From Halovibrio variabilis (GTDB lineage: Bacteria; Pseudomonadota; Gammaproteobacteria; Pseudomonadales; Halomonadaceae), in NCBI RefSeq assembly GCF_007991175.1, contig NZ_BJXV01000019.1:1-64000 (forward strand): DNA of 64,000 nt. Direction: 5' to 3'. Below, in pieces: positions 9,374-18,794 of this stretch. The translations under genes were made by a program, and so were the position numbers. Below the pieces are notes generated by a model, which did no database searches, was not told the origin of the DNA, and saw nothing but the letters and a program-made list of their open reading frames with translations. Position 1 is the stretch's first letter; the number at the start of each line of letters is the position of its first letter.

Positions 9374-9520
9374 CAGGCACTATTTCCAGTACTGTTTGCC
9401 AGTACTGTTTGCCAGTACTGTTTGCCAGTACTGTTTTCAAGCACTATTTACGCGTACTGCTTTTAAGCGCTAGGTTTTCAAGCACTAGAGTTTAAAACCC
9501 TAAGGTTTCAAGTCTTAAGG
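9374..9520. repeat. Degenerate tandem repeat array (about ten units of 12-16 nt)
   Basis: Three exact copies of a 13-nt unit (CCAGTACTGTTTG) and a near-exact fourth are flanked by decayed versions such as TTTTCAAGCACTAG. The array lies between the antiporter gene (reading left) and pqiA (reading right). It has no unique spacers, so it is not a CRISPR. The rest of this 380-nt gap (9521-9731) shows no gene; a 74-aa open frame there has no other support. Confidence 0.85.
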
Positions 9521-9731
9521 GCTCGGTGATGCGCGGCTTGATCGCCATCGACCGACAGCGGCGCGCCACTGCACCGCAGCATAATTGTCTAAACAAGTGC
9601 CTTGGTCAAGCGGCTACTGACGTTTTTGGGCATTATTTCAGCGACATAGGCTTGCTTAAATATGTATCTGACTGCTTAATCCGCCACATCCTAGTTGCTT
9701 TACTAGAATTTCGCGCTGAGAGTTTTGGTTT

Positions 9732-11105
9732 TTGCCTCCACAACGATTAATTAAACGCCCTTCTCTACCGGTCAACGCCCCATTAGTTGACCGTTCACCA
9801 CCTGAGGTTAGAACTCAGCGGCGACGCCTGCGCGCCTGCCATGAATGCGACTGGGTATCGGCATTGCCACCCCTTAGCTCAGGTGAAAAGGCAAGCTGCC
9901 CGCGCTGCTCACACGTGCTGGTGACACGCCACCGCTACCCAGCGCAACGCAGTATGGCTTTAGCGATTGCATCGCTAGTGGCGATGCTGTTGGCAGTATC
10001 GTTTCCCTTTATAAGTTTCACCGTCAGCGGTGTGAGCAACCGCATTGAACTTACCCAGACCGCCTCGACGCTGATTGGCTTTCACCAACCGCTAGTCGCT
10101 ATTGCGGTTATCATGACCATCGTCGTGCTGCCGGCGGTTTACTTAATCGGCGTTGTTTGGCTCCAATTTGGCCTACTGCGAAATCACCCCCTGCCCTACA
10201 GCCGAGATATTGCCCGCTCGCTGTCGCACTTAACACCGTGGATGATGGCCGATGTGTTTATTATCGGCGCTTTGGTAAGCCTGATTAAAATAGCTGGTTT
10301 GGCCGAGGTTGACGTCGGCATCTCCTTTTGGGCATTTTGCGCTTTTGCGCTGCTATTGTTGATGACCAACCAATCGCTTGATGCCGACTGGATGTGGTTC
10401 TCGTTAGAGGGTGAGACGCTAGCCCCCGAAGGCACTCAAACAGGACGGCCCGCGGCGGGGCAAGGGTTAACCGGCTGCCCAACCTGCGGGCTGGTTAACC
10501 GCCTCTCGCCTCAGGGCACGGGGCGATGTATTCGCTGTCATGAAAAACTTCATCAACGCTTGCCACATAGCCTCCAGCGCACCTGGGCACTATTGGGGGC
10601 ATCGACCATCATGTATATTCCTGCCAACGTGTATCCCATAATGACGACCACCAGTTTTGGCAGCTCCTCACCTTCGACCATTATTGGCGGCGTTATTCAA
10701 CTGATTCAGATGGATTCGTGGCCCATCGCCGGCGTTATCTTCATTGCCAGCGTTATCGTCCCCGTGGGCAAACTTGTTGCCTTAACGTGGCTTTGTCTTG
10801 TGGTCAGGCGTAGCAACGAGCTGAATGCGCAAAGCCGCACTCGGCTGTATCGCTTGACCGAATTTATTGGCCGCTGGTCGATGGTGGACGTCTTTGTGGT
10901 GGCTATTCTGGTTGCTTTGATTCGCGCTGGCTCATTGATGTCGATCACCCCCGGTCCCGCCGCACTCGCCTTTGGCGCAGTGGTTGTGTTAACCATGCTG
11001 GCGGCAATGTCGTTTGATCCACGCTTAATTTGGGATACGCCTCCCCCACCTCGCCCCCCTTTTCTCCGCCGTAAAACGGCCACCAAGGAACCTGTTGATG
11101 GCTAA
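9732..11105 (+). CDS. pqiA: Intermembrane transport protein PqiA
   Basis: Integral inner-membrane partner of the PqiB MCE protein; the Pqi system is thought to move lipids across the envelope and is linked to paraquat and membrane stress. The 457 aa contain two similar halves, each opening with a zinc-ribbon CxxC pair (CHEC...CPRC from residue 36; CPTC...CIRC near 253) followed by about four transmembrane helices. The only start that keeps the first ribbon is TTG at 9732, with GAGAG upstream. The stop overlaps pqiB by 8 nt. Confidence 0.92.
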   Translation: MPPQRLIKRPSLPVNAPLVDRSPPEVRTQRRRLRACHECDWVSALPPLSSGEKASCPRCSHVLVTRHRYPAQRSMALAIASLVAMLLAVSFPFISFTVSGVSNRIELTQTASTLIGFHQPLVAIAVIMTIVVLPAVYLIGVVWLQFGLLRNHPLPYSRDIARSLSHLTPWMMADVFIIGALVSLIKIAGLAEVDVGISFWAFCAFALLLLMTNQSLDADWMWFSLEGETLAPEGTQTGRPAAGQGLTGCPTCGLVNRLSPQGTGRCIRCHEKLHQRLPHSLQRTWALLGASTIMYIPANVYPIMTTTSFGSSSPSTIIGGVIQLIQMDSWPIAGVIFIASVIVPVGKLVALTWLCLVVRRSNELNAQSRTRLYRLTEFIGRWSMVDVFVVAILVALIRAGSLMSITPGPAALAFGAVVVLTMLAAMSFDPRLIWDTPPPPRPPFLRRKTATKEPVDG

Positions 11106-12792
11106 CGAAACAACACCGCCAGCCGACCAAACGAGTACCGGCTCACCCAATGGCCAGGACGTAAACAGAGCCAAAGTATCACGCCAAACTCGCCTCTCGC
11201 CGATTTGGATCGTCCCTATCGTCGCCATCGTCATCGGTTTATGGCTGGTCTACGACAACTACGCCAGTCGCGGCATCCTGGTAACGCTGACCATGGACAG
11301 TGCCGAAGGTATCGAAGCGGGCGATACGCTGATTCGCAGCCGCAATGTTGAAATAGGCCAGGTTCAGACGGTGCGCTTATCTGACGACCTTTCTCATGCC
11401 GTCATGACCGCGCGCATTCAGCCCGAAGTAGAGGAAATGCTGCGCGAAGATAGCCGCTTTTGGGTGGTCAAGCCGCGCATTGGCCGTGAAGGTATCAGCG
11501 GTTTGGGCACCGTGTTGTCGGGGGCTTATATACAGCTCGAGCCCGGCACCGAAGAAGCGCCACGCCGTGAATTCCCCGTCAGTGAAACGCCCCCCGTCGC
11601 CCCCGCCGGTCAGGCAGGACTGCGGCTAAGTTTGACGAGCCAGCTGGGCAATTCGCTGCGCGTTGGCGACCCTGTCTCTTACCAGGGCTATACCGTCGGA
11701 CGTATCGAAGAAAATAGCTTTGAACCTGAATCGCGCACTATGCGGCACCAGGTGTTTATTGAAGAACCCTATACGCAGCTGGTCACTGACAGCACCCGCT
11801 TCTGGACCTCCAGCGGCGTCGATTTTCGCTTAGACGCCGACGGCGTCCGCGTTAACGTTGAGTCTGTTGAAGCGCTTCTTGGTGGCGGCGTTACCTTCGG
11901 CGTACCCGAAGACCTGGCCATGGGGCAGCCGGTGGACGCCAATACCCGGTTTACGCTGTATGCCGATGAAGATGCCGCCCGAGAAGGCACCTTCAACCGC
12001 TACCTGGAATATGTGCTACTGGTAGACGAAACCGTACGCGGGCTTTCCAAAGGTGCGCCGGTAGAGTTTCGCGGGGTGCGAATCGGCACTGTTGCCGCCG
12101 TGCCCTGGAACTTTACCGCGCCACAGCCCGACTCGCGCGCCCGCTTCGCGATTCCGGTACTGATTAGGATTGAGCCCCAGCGTCTGGGCATTGAGAACAG
12201 CGACATTGACCTAGACGAGTGGGAAGCAAGGTTTCAGCGCATGTTTAGCCTTGGGCTGCGCGCCTCGCTCAAGAGCGGCAGCCTGCTGACGGGGGCGCTG
12301 TTTGTGGACTTGAACTTCCAGCGCGACTTAGCCGATGAGTATGTCGCCGAGCGGTTCGCTGAGCGGGACGTTTTCCCCACCGTGGCGGGCGGCTTCGCAC
12401 AAATTCAGGCCCAGGTAACTAATTTACTGGAAAAGTTAAACGCACTTGAAGTTGAGCCATTGTTAACCGGTCTGGATCGCAATCTACAAGCCTCGGAAAG
12501 CGTACTGAATGAAGTTCGCGAGGTGAGCACGTCGCTTAATCAACTGTTGAATGACCCAGAGACCCAGGCCGTGGGCGGCAACCTCAATGCGACCCTTGAC
12601 GAGCTACGTAGCACACTGCAAGGCCTATCGCCCTCGTCCCCTGCTTATCAAGAACTGACCACTGCGATTGAACGACTGGACCGCTTGATGCGTGATCTGC
12701 AGCCGCTAGCCCGCACGTTAAATGACAACCCCAGGGCACTGCTGTTTGACAACCTGGATGCCCAAGACCCTGTTCCACGGGCGCCACGCTAA
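11098..12792 (+). CDS. pqiB: Intermembrane transport protein PqiB (MCE family)
   Basis: Periplasm-spanning MCE protein of the Pqi lipid transport system. A short cytoplasmic tail and one transmembrane helix (SPIWIVPIVAIVIGLWLVYD, about residues 34-54) precede three MCE domains, seen as repeated segments like GIEAGDTLIRSRNVEIGQV, LRVGDPVSYQGYTVGRIEE and LSKGAPVEFRGVRIGTV, then a long helical C-terminal part. The ATG at 11098 follows AAGGAA by 7 nt and overlaps the end of pqiA. Length, about 564 aa, is usual for PqiB. Confidence 0.93.
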   Translation: MANETTPPADQTSTGSPNGQDVNRAKVSRQTRLSPIWIVPIVAIVIGLWLVYDNYASRGILVTLTMDSAEGIEAGDTLIRSRNVEIGQVQTVRLSDDLSHAVMTARIQPEVEEMLREDSRFWVVKPRIGREGISGLGTVLSGAYIQLEPGTEEAPRREFPVSETPPVAPAGQAGLRLSLTSQLGNSLRVGDPVSYQGYTVGRIEENSFEPESRTMRHQVFIEEPYTQLVTDSTRFWTSSGVDFRLDADGVRVNVESVEALLGGGVTFGVPEDLAMGQPVDANTRFTLYADEDAAREGTFNRYLEYVLLVDETVRGLSKGAPVEFRGVRIGTVAAVPWNFTAPQPDSRARFAIPVLIRIEPQRLGIENSDIDLDEWEARFQRMFSLGLRASLKSGSLLTGALFVDLNFQRDLADEYVAERFAERDVFPTVAGGFAQIQAQVTNLLEKLNALEVEPLLTGLDRNLQASESVLNEVREVSTSLNQLLNDPETQAVGGNLNATLDELRSTLQGLSPSSPAYQELTTAIERLDRLMRDLQPLARTLNDNPRALLFDNLDAQDPVPRAPR

Positions 12793-12806
12793 TTAGGAGT
12801 TAAAGC

Positions 12807-13394
12807 ATGTTTGCATGGACGAGGTATCTACCCACGCTGATGGTCTGCCTGCTACTGTCTGCTTGCGCCAGCAGCGTTACGCCCCCTGCGCGCTATATGC
12901 TGCCCAGCGGCCCATTGGCAAGTACCCCCAATCAGCCAGCGGGAACGCTTGTGGTGAGCTCCCCGCGGCTTGCTGATTATTTGGACGTCGATGGCATTGT
13001 GATGCAGCTAGACGACATTACGCTTAACGCCGCTCGGCAGCATCAGTGGGCAGAAGGGTTAGCCAGGCAGCTAGAGCGGAGATTACGCGCGAACCTATCG
13101 CAAGCGCTGCCAATGCTTAGGGTGATGCGGGCGGAAGGCAAAAAAGCCAACGCTTTGACCCTGCGCCTGAACGTGGATCAATTCCAGGGCCGCTTTGACG
13201 GTGTCGCCGTGGCGAGCGGCCAGTGGCAATTGTTTAATAGTGAGGGGGAGCTATTGGTAATGGAGAATTTCCATACCCAGACAACGTTAGAAGAAGATGG
13301 CTATCCCGCCTTGGTGCGGGCGCTAAGCGAGAGCTGGGATCAGGCTGCCGAACTTATCGCCCGCCAAGTGCGTGAGGGCGATTATTTCGACTAA
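12807..13394 (+). CDS. pqiC: Outer-membrane lipoprotein PqiC (ABC-type transport auxiliary family)
   Basis: Lipoprotein partner of PqiB at the outer membrane. The N-terminus is a lipoprotein signal with lipobox LLSAC and the modified Cys at residue 20. The rest (195 aa) resembles the ABC-type transport auxiliary (DUF330-like) family, with typical RYMLPSG and ...VSSPRLADYLDVDGIV segments. TTAGGAG lies 8 nt before the ATG, and only 14 nt separate it from pqiB, so pqiABC is one operon. Confidence 0.88.
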   Translation: MFAWTRYLPTLMVCLLLSACASSVTPPARYMLPSGPLASTPNQPAGTLVVSSPRLADYLDVDGIVMQLDDITLNAARQHQWAEGLARQLERRLRANLSQALPMLRVMRAEGKKANALTLRLNVDQFQGRFDGVAVASGQWQLFNSEGELLVMENFHTQTTLEEDGYPALVRALSESWDQAAELIARQVREGDYFD

Positions 13395-13400
13395 TTAATT

Positions 13401-13444
13401 CATCAGGGCAGCTCAATACCGTTGCATATAAAGCTGCCCTGATG
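13401..13444 (+). terminator. Long hairpin after pqiC
   Basis: A perfect 13-bp stem (CATCAGGGCAGCT with AGCTGCCCTGATG, 18-nt loop) starts 6 nt after the pqiC stop. It lacks a following T-run, so it may be a Rho-dependent end or a 3' stabiliser rather than a classical terminator. Confidence 0.6.
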
Positions 13445-13504
13445 GCATAAGGCAGCTATTCAAGCTGACGTTCTATAAACGTGTTACACTACTTCGCTTA
13501 TTAC

Positions 13505-13516
13505 TGGCACGTGCCA
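13505..13516. promoter_or_regulatory. 12-bp perfect palindrome upstream of rhlE
   Basis: TGGCACGTGCCA is a perfect palindrome in the 367-nt gap between pqiC and rhlE, next to a 9-nt tandem repeat (ATAGGTTTT twice, starting near 13523). No protein-coding frame is apparent in this gap. A long 5' leader for the helicase gene or a regulator operator are both possible. Confidence 0.35.
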
Positions 13517-13761
13517 CTAACCATAGGTTTTATAGGTTTTCTGATGCGCCCTTGCACATTAGATAATAGCGCGCCCTGGCGCTAGTACCTTCACGTCTCC
13601 TGTCACGGTCATCCACGGCTAACCAACGACCATCGCGGCCTGCTTAGTTATCTGGCACAATTCGCTGCCGCGACGGTGAATCAACCTCGCTTTTTGAACA
13701 TTACATCTAGTGATAACAACCACTTACCGGTATAAACTCACTAGGTGTCTGCGGAGAACGC

Positions 13762-15018
13762 ATGAGCTTTTCTGATCTTGGCCTGCACGCCGATTTGTTA
13801 CGCGCTGTCACAGCGCAAGGTTACACCGAACCAACCCCGATCCAACGACAGGCAATCCCCGTCGTACTAGAAGGCCGTGACATGTTAGCCAGCGCCCAAA
13901 CGGGCACTGGCAAAACCGCTGGCTTTACCCTGCCGATGTTACAGCGACTTAATGACGGCAAGCGTCCAGCAAAACGCCAAGTCCGTGCGTTAGTGCTAAC
14001 CCCGACACGCGAGCTTGCCGCTCAAGTGGGCGAAAGTGTCGCGACTTACGGCCAACATCTGTCGCTACGCTCCCACATTATTTTTGGCGGCGTTGGTCAG
14101 CAGCCCCAAATCGATGCGCTTAAAGCAGGCTTGGACGTGTTAATCGCAACCCCGGGCCGTTTATTAGATCTGCACCAGCAGGGCCACGTTGATCTATCGG
14201 TGGTCGAGATTTTAGTGCTTGATGAAGCGGACCGTATGCTGGATATGGGCTTTATCCACGACATTAAACGCCTGCTGCGCCTGATGCCTAAGAAGCGCCA
14301 AAACCTGCTTTTCTCGGCAACGTTTTCTAACGAAATCCAAACCCTGGCGAAGCAACTGCTGGACAACCCAGCGATGATCGAAGTGGCGACACGCAATGCC
14401 ACTGCCGAGAAAATCGAGCAGGCGATCTACCGCGTCGACCGCGAGAAAAAACGCGAGCTGCTGGCTCACTTAATCCAGCAGAACGGCTGGTTCCAAGTGC
14501 TCGTCTTCACGCGGACTAAACACGGCGCCAACCGCCTGGCTGAGCAGCTCTCTAAGCAGGACATTCCCTCCATGGCCATCCATGGTAATAAAAGCCAGGG
14601 CGCACGCACCCGCGCGCTAACCGCTTTTAAAGGTGGCGACCTGCAAGTGCTGGTGGCAACCGATATCGCCGCCCGCGGCCTGGATATCAATGAACTGCCC
14701 CATGTCGTCAATTTCGACCTACCCAACGTGGCCGAAGATTACGTTCATCGCATTGGGCGTACAGGTCGCGCTGGCAGCAATGGTGAAGCCGTCTCGTTGG
14801 TATGTGTCGACGAAGACGCCCTGCTCGGCAATATCGAGCGGTTGATCAAACAGACGCTGCCCAAGCATATTGAGCCTGGTTTTGAGCCCGACCCCACCAT
14901 TAAACCTGAGCCAATCGAAAACGGCCGCCGCAATCAGCGCCAGCCCAGCGCCAAACGCAAACCCGAAGGCCAAAGCGCCAATACCGGCGGTGAGCGCAAA
15001 CGTCGCGCCCGGCGCTAG
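13762..15018 (+). CDS. rhlE: DEAD-box ATP-dependent RNA helicase, RhlE type
   Basis: Cytoplasmic RNA helicase that unwinds RNA duplexes during ribosome assembly or mRNA decay. All core motifs are in order: Q motif [10 protein letters not shown], motif I AQTGTGKT (about residue 47), PTRELA, DEAD (about 155), SAT, RGLDI and HRIGRTGR. The tail after residue 370 is basic and low-complexity, as in RhlE. GGAG lies 7 nt before the ATG. It stands alone with a long upstream gap, which would fit leader-based control, though that is inference. SrmB or another paralogue is the alternative. Confidence 0.88.
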   Translation: MSFSDLGLHADLLRAVTAQGYTEPTPIQRQAIPVVLEGRDMLASAQTGTGKTAGFTLPMLQRLNDGKRPAKRQVRALVLTPTRELAAQVGESVATYGQHLSLRSHIIFGGVGQQPQIDALKAGLDVLIATPGRLLDLHQQGHVDLSVVEILVLDEADRMLDMGFIHDIKRLLRLMPKKRQNLLFSATFSNEIQTLAKQLLDNPAMIEVATRNATAEKIEQAIYRVDREKKRELLAHLIQQNGWFQVLVFTRTKHGANRLAEQLSKQDIPSMAIHGNKSQGARTRALTAFKGGDLQVLVATDIAARGLDINELPHVVNFDLPNVAEDYVHRIGRTGRAGSNGEAVSLVCVDEDALLGNIERLIKQTLPKHIEPGFEPDPTIKPEPIENGRRNQRQPSAKRKPEGQSANTGGERKRRARR

Positions 15019-15127
15019 TGGCGAGCCCTGCTGGAATATGCGAAGGTTACCCCTTGCATATTCCAAGCTGCTATTTTAAGCCTCTATTTTCAGCCTTTAG
15101 GCATGTACATTTTTTCATGGAGTGATT

Positions 15128-15631
15128 ATGGCGTCCTCTCAACTTATGGCCGACTACCGTCAATGGCTGACGTTTCAACGCCAAGAGCAGCTCAGCCGCG
15201 AACATCAAGGGATTGTGCAGCGTTTAGAGGATGCTCACGCCTCAGCCAATCAAGTGCTCCAGGCTTACCGCAGCATGGCCGAAAAGGCCTCCGTTGAGGG
15301 CGCGTGTTATCGCACCATTTTTTTACGCCAGCGGGAGGACAACCACGCCCTGCCCTGCGAAGGTTGGCTGTTTGTACGACGCATGCTCAGCGAAGGCAAC
15401 AGCACCCGCGTGCGGGTCACCTTGCTGGAAACCTTTAGCCTTGAAGATGGCATTATGAGCCCAGGCGATAAGCCAGCGCGCAAATTGACCTTGGAAATCT
15501 ATGACCAATTGAACATGGATAAAGGCATGCGCACTAACGTAAGAGTGGATTGTTTAGATACCCCACAGGACTACCACTTCATCACGTTGCTCGATGCCGT
15601 TCGCGGGGACTTACGCCCGCACCTTAAGTAA
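15128..15631 (+). CDS. Conserved-looking hypothetical protein
   Basis: A 167-aa soluble protein that I do not recognise. The first 60 residues are rich in Gln, Glu, Arg and His and probably helical, possibly a short coiled coil; the rest looks like mixed alpha/beta and shows no signal peptide, membrane segment or cysteine motif. GGAG lies 5 nt before the ATG at 15128, which is better than the GTG at 15122. It follows the helicase gene by about 110 nt containing two or three repeats like CTATTTTMAGCCT, and precedes the MFS gene by 37 nt. Composition and codon use match the neighbours, so it is likely a real gene. Confidence 0.65.
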   Translation: MASSQLMADYRQWLTFQRQEQLSREHQGIVQRLEDAHASANQVLQAYRSMAEKASVEGACYRTIFLRQREDNHALPCEGWLFVRRMLSEGNSTRVRVTLLETFSLEDGIMSPGDKPARKLTLEIYDQLNMDKGMRTNVRVDCLDTPQDYHFITLLDAVRGDLRPHLK

Positions 15632-15668
15632 GCACTGGTTTTAAAACGGGCATGAAATAAGCACACTG

Positions 15669-16877
15669 ATGGCATCGCGTCGCTCAATTACGTTTATTTT
15701 GCTGATGGTGGTGGTGGGGCTGAACCTGCGCCCCGCCATGTCCTCGGTTGCCCCTTTGCTAACCCGGCTGCAAGAGAACGCAGGCCTTTCCGCCACCGCC
15801 GCAGGGTTGCTCACTACATTACCCGTGCTCTTCTTAGGCTTGTCGGCCCCCTTTGCGCCTACATTGGCCAAACGCATCGGCAGTGAACGGGCGTTGAGTG
15901 CGGCACTGATACTGCTTGCCGCCGGGCTTATTTCACGCGGGCTACCGGTACCCGCTGGGCTTTTTATCGGCTCCGCAATGGCTGGCAGCGCGATTGGCAT
16001 TGGCGGCACTCTACTGCCTGCCTTGGTGAAACGTGAACTCCCCGATAGCGCCGATTTAATCACCGGCTTATACACCATGGCGCTCTGTTTAGGAGGAGCC
16101 TTAGGGGCCGGGCTTAGCGTACCGTTAACCCAATGGCTCGGCAGCTGGCAGGCAAGCTTAATGAGCTGGTCACTGCTGGCACTGTTTGCGCTTGCGCTCT
16201 GGCAGCTGCAAATGCCCCGCAGCCCTGCGTCAGACACCCCCATGCCGGCAAACAGCGGCACATTACGGCTACTTAAGCACCCCCTTACCTGGCACGTTAT
16301 GCTCTTCATGGGCATTCAGTCTTCCATGGCGTATATCGTCTTTGGCTGGCTTCCCACACTGTTGGTCGACCGGGGCTATAACGAGGCTGACGCCGGCTGG
16401 ACCATGGCGGTGTCGATTGTCTGCCAGCTTGCTTCGGCACTCGGCGCCCCCTGGCTGGCGCGCATGGGGCGTGACCAACGTCCTGCACTATTATTTGTGT
16501 TGCTTAGCACCGCCATTGGCTTGTGGATGCTGCTTATCGCGCCATTAATATGGAAATGGCCCGGCGCCGCCCTGCTGGGCATCGGCCAGGGCGGCAGCTT
16601 TAGCCTAGCGCTCAGTTTGCTAGTCTTACGCACGGCCAACTCGCGTCTCGCAGGTCAGCTCTCCGGGCTCGTCCAGGGCGGTGGTTACACACTGGCAGCG
16701 CTCGGCCCCTTCGGTGTGGGGGTTTTACGTCAAGCAGGCGCTGGCACCTTGGCTATTGCTTGGCTGTTAATTGCCTTAATCGCGGTTTGCTGTGGCGTTG
16801 CTTTACTGGCGGGGCGCAGTCATCGCTTAGACGACCAAAGTGGTGGACTTGTCGTGCGGCGCATCACCCGCAGTTAA
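15669..16877 (+). CDS. MFS transporter, CynX/NimT/YeaN family
   Basis: Inner-membrane transporter of the major facilitator superfamily. The 402 aa show about twelve hydrophobic helices, and the opening VVVGLNLRPAMSSVAPLL is the hallmark of the CynX/NimT (cyanate permease-like, 2-nitroimidazole) group. Substrate cannot be read from the sequence; no cyanase or nitroimidazole gene is nearby. The ATG at 15669 has only a weak upstream site. The asparaginase gene follows after 16 nt, suggesting co-transcription. Confidence 0.8.
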   Translation: MASRRSITFILLMVVVGLNLRPAMSSVAPLLTRLQENAGLSATAAGLLTTLPVLFLGLSAPFAPTLAKRIGSERALSAALILLAAGLISRGLPVPAGLFIGSAMAGSAIGIGGTLLPALVKRELPDSADLITGLYTMALCLGGALGAGLSVPLTQWLGSWQASLMSWSLLALFALALWQLQMPRSPASDTPMPANSGTLRLLKHPLTWHVMLFMGIQSSMAYIVFGWLPTLLVDRGYNEADAGWTMAVSIVCQLASALGAPWLARMGRDQRPALLFVLLSTAIGLWMLLIAPLIWKWPGAALLGIGQGGSFSLALSLLVLRTANSRLAGQLSGLVQGGGYTLAALGPFGVGVLRQAGAGTLAIAWLLIALIAVCCGVALLAGRSHRLDDQSGGLVVRRITRS

Positions 16878-16893
16878 TTATTCAGGAGACGGC

Positions 16894-17964
16894 ATGAGCC
16901 TCTACTCCCCTTTAGCCAATAGCGACTCGGCCGCAGAGCGCATTTTAGTGATTTACACCGGCGGCACGATTGGCATGCAGCCGCATGCACACGGACTCGT
17001 GCCTGGCGGTGATTTCTCTACGCGTATGGCGGCGGCCCTCACCCAGCTGCCGATTACTCAACAGCAAGCCCTACCGCTCTACGAAGTGACTAGCTACGTC
17101 ACGCTGATTGATTCAAGCGCTGCCACGCCACTTACCTGGCAGCGGCTTGCTCACGACATCAATGAAAAGCTAACGGCTTACAGCGGCTTTGTGATTATTC
17201 ACGGCACCGATACGCTGAGTTGGACCGCCGCGAGCCTGGCTTATCAGCTGCAAGGGCTAGATCGTCCAGTGGTGTTAACCGGCGCGATGCAACCGCTGGA
17301 AGCCCCCGCCAGTGATGCCCTGGCCAATTTACACGGCGCGCTCATGTTTGCGGCCCAGCCAGCCCTGCAAGAAGTCGCTGTCTATTTTGCCGGCAAGTTG
17401 CTGCGTGGCGTACGTGCCGTTAAACAGCACAGCGAAGCGGCTGACGCCTTTGCTAGCCTGAACTACCCGCTGATCGGCGAGCGGGTTGGCGACGATTTTG
17501 TTTACTACCCCAGCCGTGGGCTGGGCCTGCAGCAGCGTGGCGCGCCGCGCTTTGAGCTGCCCGACTACCGCTTGATCAATCAAGGCGAAGTGGTTCGGGT
17601 CGTCCTCTGGCCGGGCATCTCAGCCTGGCAGCTGGACGCCTGGCTAGGTGATTCGCGGGTTAAAGGAGCGCTATTGCAGCTATGGGGCGCTGGCAACTTA
17701 CCCGACCAACCTGACTTATTGAATGTGCTTGCCAGGGCCAGCGGGGAAGGCAAACTCTTGGCTGCGATTAGCCAGTGCCCGCAGGGAAGCGCCCATTTCA
17801 GCACCTATGCGGCGGGTCATGGCCTTAGCGATGCGGGTGTGCTAGCAGGCGACGATATGACGCCGGAAGCCGCTTTCACCAAATTAGCCCACCTGTTGGC
17901 GCAGCCTTTGTCTTTCGAGGATCAGCGCCAGCGTTTTGTCACGTCGCTAATCGGTGAACGTTAA
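16894..17964 (+). CDS. ansA: L-asparaginase, cytoplasmic type I
   Basis: Hydrolyses L-asparagine to aspartate and ammonia. Both active-site threonine motifs are present: YTGGTIGM at residues 21-28 and HGTDTLSWTA near 103-112. There is no signal peptide, which with the 356-aa length points to the low-affinity cytoplasmic enzyme (AnsA) rather than the periplasmic AnsB. CAGGAG sits 6 nt before the ATG at 16894; the open frame reaches back into the MFS gene but without support. It is close behind the MFS gene. Confidence 0.9.
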   Translation: MSLYSPLANSDSAAERILVIYTGGTIGMQPHAHGLVPGGDFSTRMAAALTQLPITQQQALPLYEVTSYVTLIDSSAATPLTWQRLAHDINEKLTAYSGFVIIHGTDTLSWTAASLAYQLQGLDRPVVLTGAMQPLEAPASDALANLHGALMFAAQPALQEVAVYFAGKLLRGVRAVKQHSEAADAFASLNYPLIGERVGDDFVYYPSRGLGLQQRGAPRFELPDYRLINQGEVVRVVLWPGISAWQLDAWLGDSRVKGALLQLWGAGNLPDQPDLLNVLARASGEGKLLAAISQCPQGSAHFSTYAAGHGLSDAGVLAGDDMTPEAAFTKLAHLLAQPLSFEDQRQRFVTSLIGER

Positions 17965-18052
17965 CCCATCAAAGTCGTTGAAGGGTGGCGTAGGCTGAGA
18001 TTCACGCTATGGTGTAGAGGTAAAATCTAACCGATTGAAGGAGCAACACATT

Positions 18053-18292
18053 ATGGAAAAGCCGGTACATCATTTCAGCGAACTATTTGAGCAGTTGGGC
18101 TTGGCATCTGACGCAGATTCAATTGAGCGCTTTATCCAGCGCAATGCCCCGCTCCCGGAAACAATGCCATTGGCTGAAGCCCCCTGCTGGAACGAGGGCC
18201 AAGCAACATTTCTCAAAGAAGCCGTGGAAGACGACGCTGACTGGGCGGAAGTGGTTGATCACCTGGATGCCTCCATGCACAAGCCGCATTAA
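18053..18292 (+). CDS. DUF2789 family protein
   Basis: A 79-aa acidic protein matching the pattern I know as DUF2789: an opening HHFSELFEQLGL, then IERFIQ, a PLPETMPLAEAPCW loop and a C-terminal DWAEVVDHLD. Function is unknown in the family. AAGGAG lies 9 nt before the ATG at 18053. It is a single gene between asparaginase and the convergent SRPBCC gene. Confidence 0.8.
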   Translation: MEKPVHHFSELFEQLGLASDADSIERFIQRNAPLPETMPLAEAPCWNEGQATFLKEAVEDDADWAEVVDHLDASMHKPH

Positions 18293-18318
18293 TAAACAGC
18301 CGATAAACAATCCCGACC

Positions 18319-18339
18319 CGGCGCCGCTAAGAGGCGCCG
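18319..18339. terminator. Hairpin between convergent genes
   Basis: CGGCGCC and GGCGCCG form a 7-bp GC-rich stem with a 7-nt loop between the DUF2789 gene and the convergent SRPBCC gene. The T-run is poor, so efficiency is uncertain. Confidence 0.45.
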
Positions 18340-18371
18340 ACTGGCGCTGTTGGCAGGGTTTATTAATTGAA

Positions 18372-18794
18372 TTAACTGCGGGTATTTAAACGCGCCTCTA
18401 CACGCTCAAGAATCTGTCTGCTCACTTTGCCGACCAACGGTTTTGCCGCTCTATTAACGGCTTTTTCCATTAAACGATTACGAATTTCGTAGCTCAATGT
18501 GAGCGCTACTTCGGTGCCCTCAGGCACTTCGCGAAGTCGATAACGTCCTTGGTTCTTAACCCCATCCAATGACTCCCAGGCAAGCACATGGGGCGGCTGT
18601 ATTTCAGTGACCATCACATCGAACGCCCAGTCCATACCCACTGCGCGCACGTGCCACCGATAGCGGTTCTCGCCTAACGTGTCGATAGATTGAATCAAAT
18701 CGGAGTAGTCCGCAAAGTCTTCAACTCGGCGCAGTAGCTCAAACACGCGCTCAGGCGATGCGTTAACGATTTCACTGTGCTCGATGGTAGCCAT
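18372..18794 (-). CDS. SRPBCC (START-like) family protein
   Basis: A 140-aa helix-grip fold protein of the polyketide cyclase/dehydrase group. The opening IEHSEIVNASPERVFELLRRVEDFADY, a central VMVTEIQPPHVLAWES and a long C-terminal helix (LVGKVSRQILERVEARL) are typical. Members bind hydrophobic ligands, and RatA/CoQ10-binding proteins are relatives; no specific ligand can be inferred. It is monocistronic and divergent from queC. Confidence 0.7.
   Translation of the reverse strand: MATIEHSEIVNASPERVFELLRRVEDFADYSDLIQSIDTLGENRYRWHVRAVGMDWAFDVMVTEIQPPHVLAWESLDGVKNQGRYRLREVPEGTEVALTLSYEIRNRLMEKAVNRAAKPLVGKVSRQILERVEARLNTRS

Noticed and set aside
9374-9520. CRISPR-like repeats
   Set aside because: Units are 12-16 nt, tandem, and have no unique spacers; no cas genes are present.
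9526-9750. 74-aa open frame before pqiA
   Set aside because: No ribosome binding site, no recognisable motif, and it overlaps the pqiA start.
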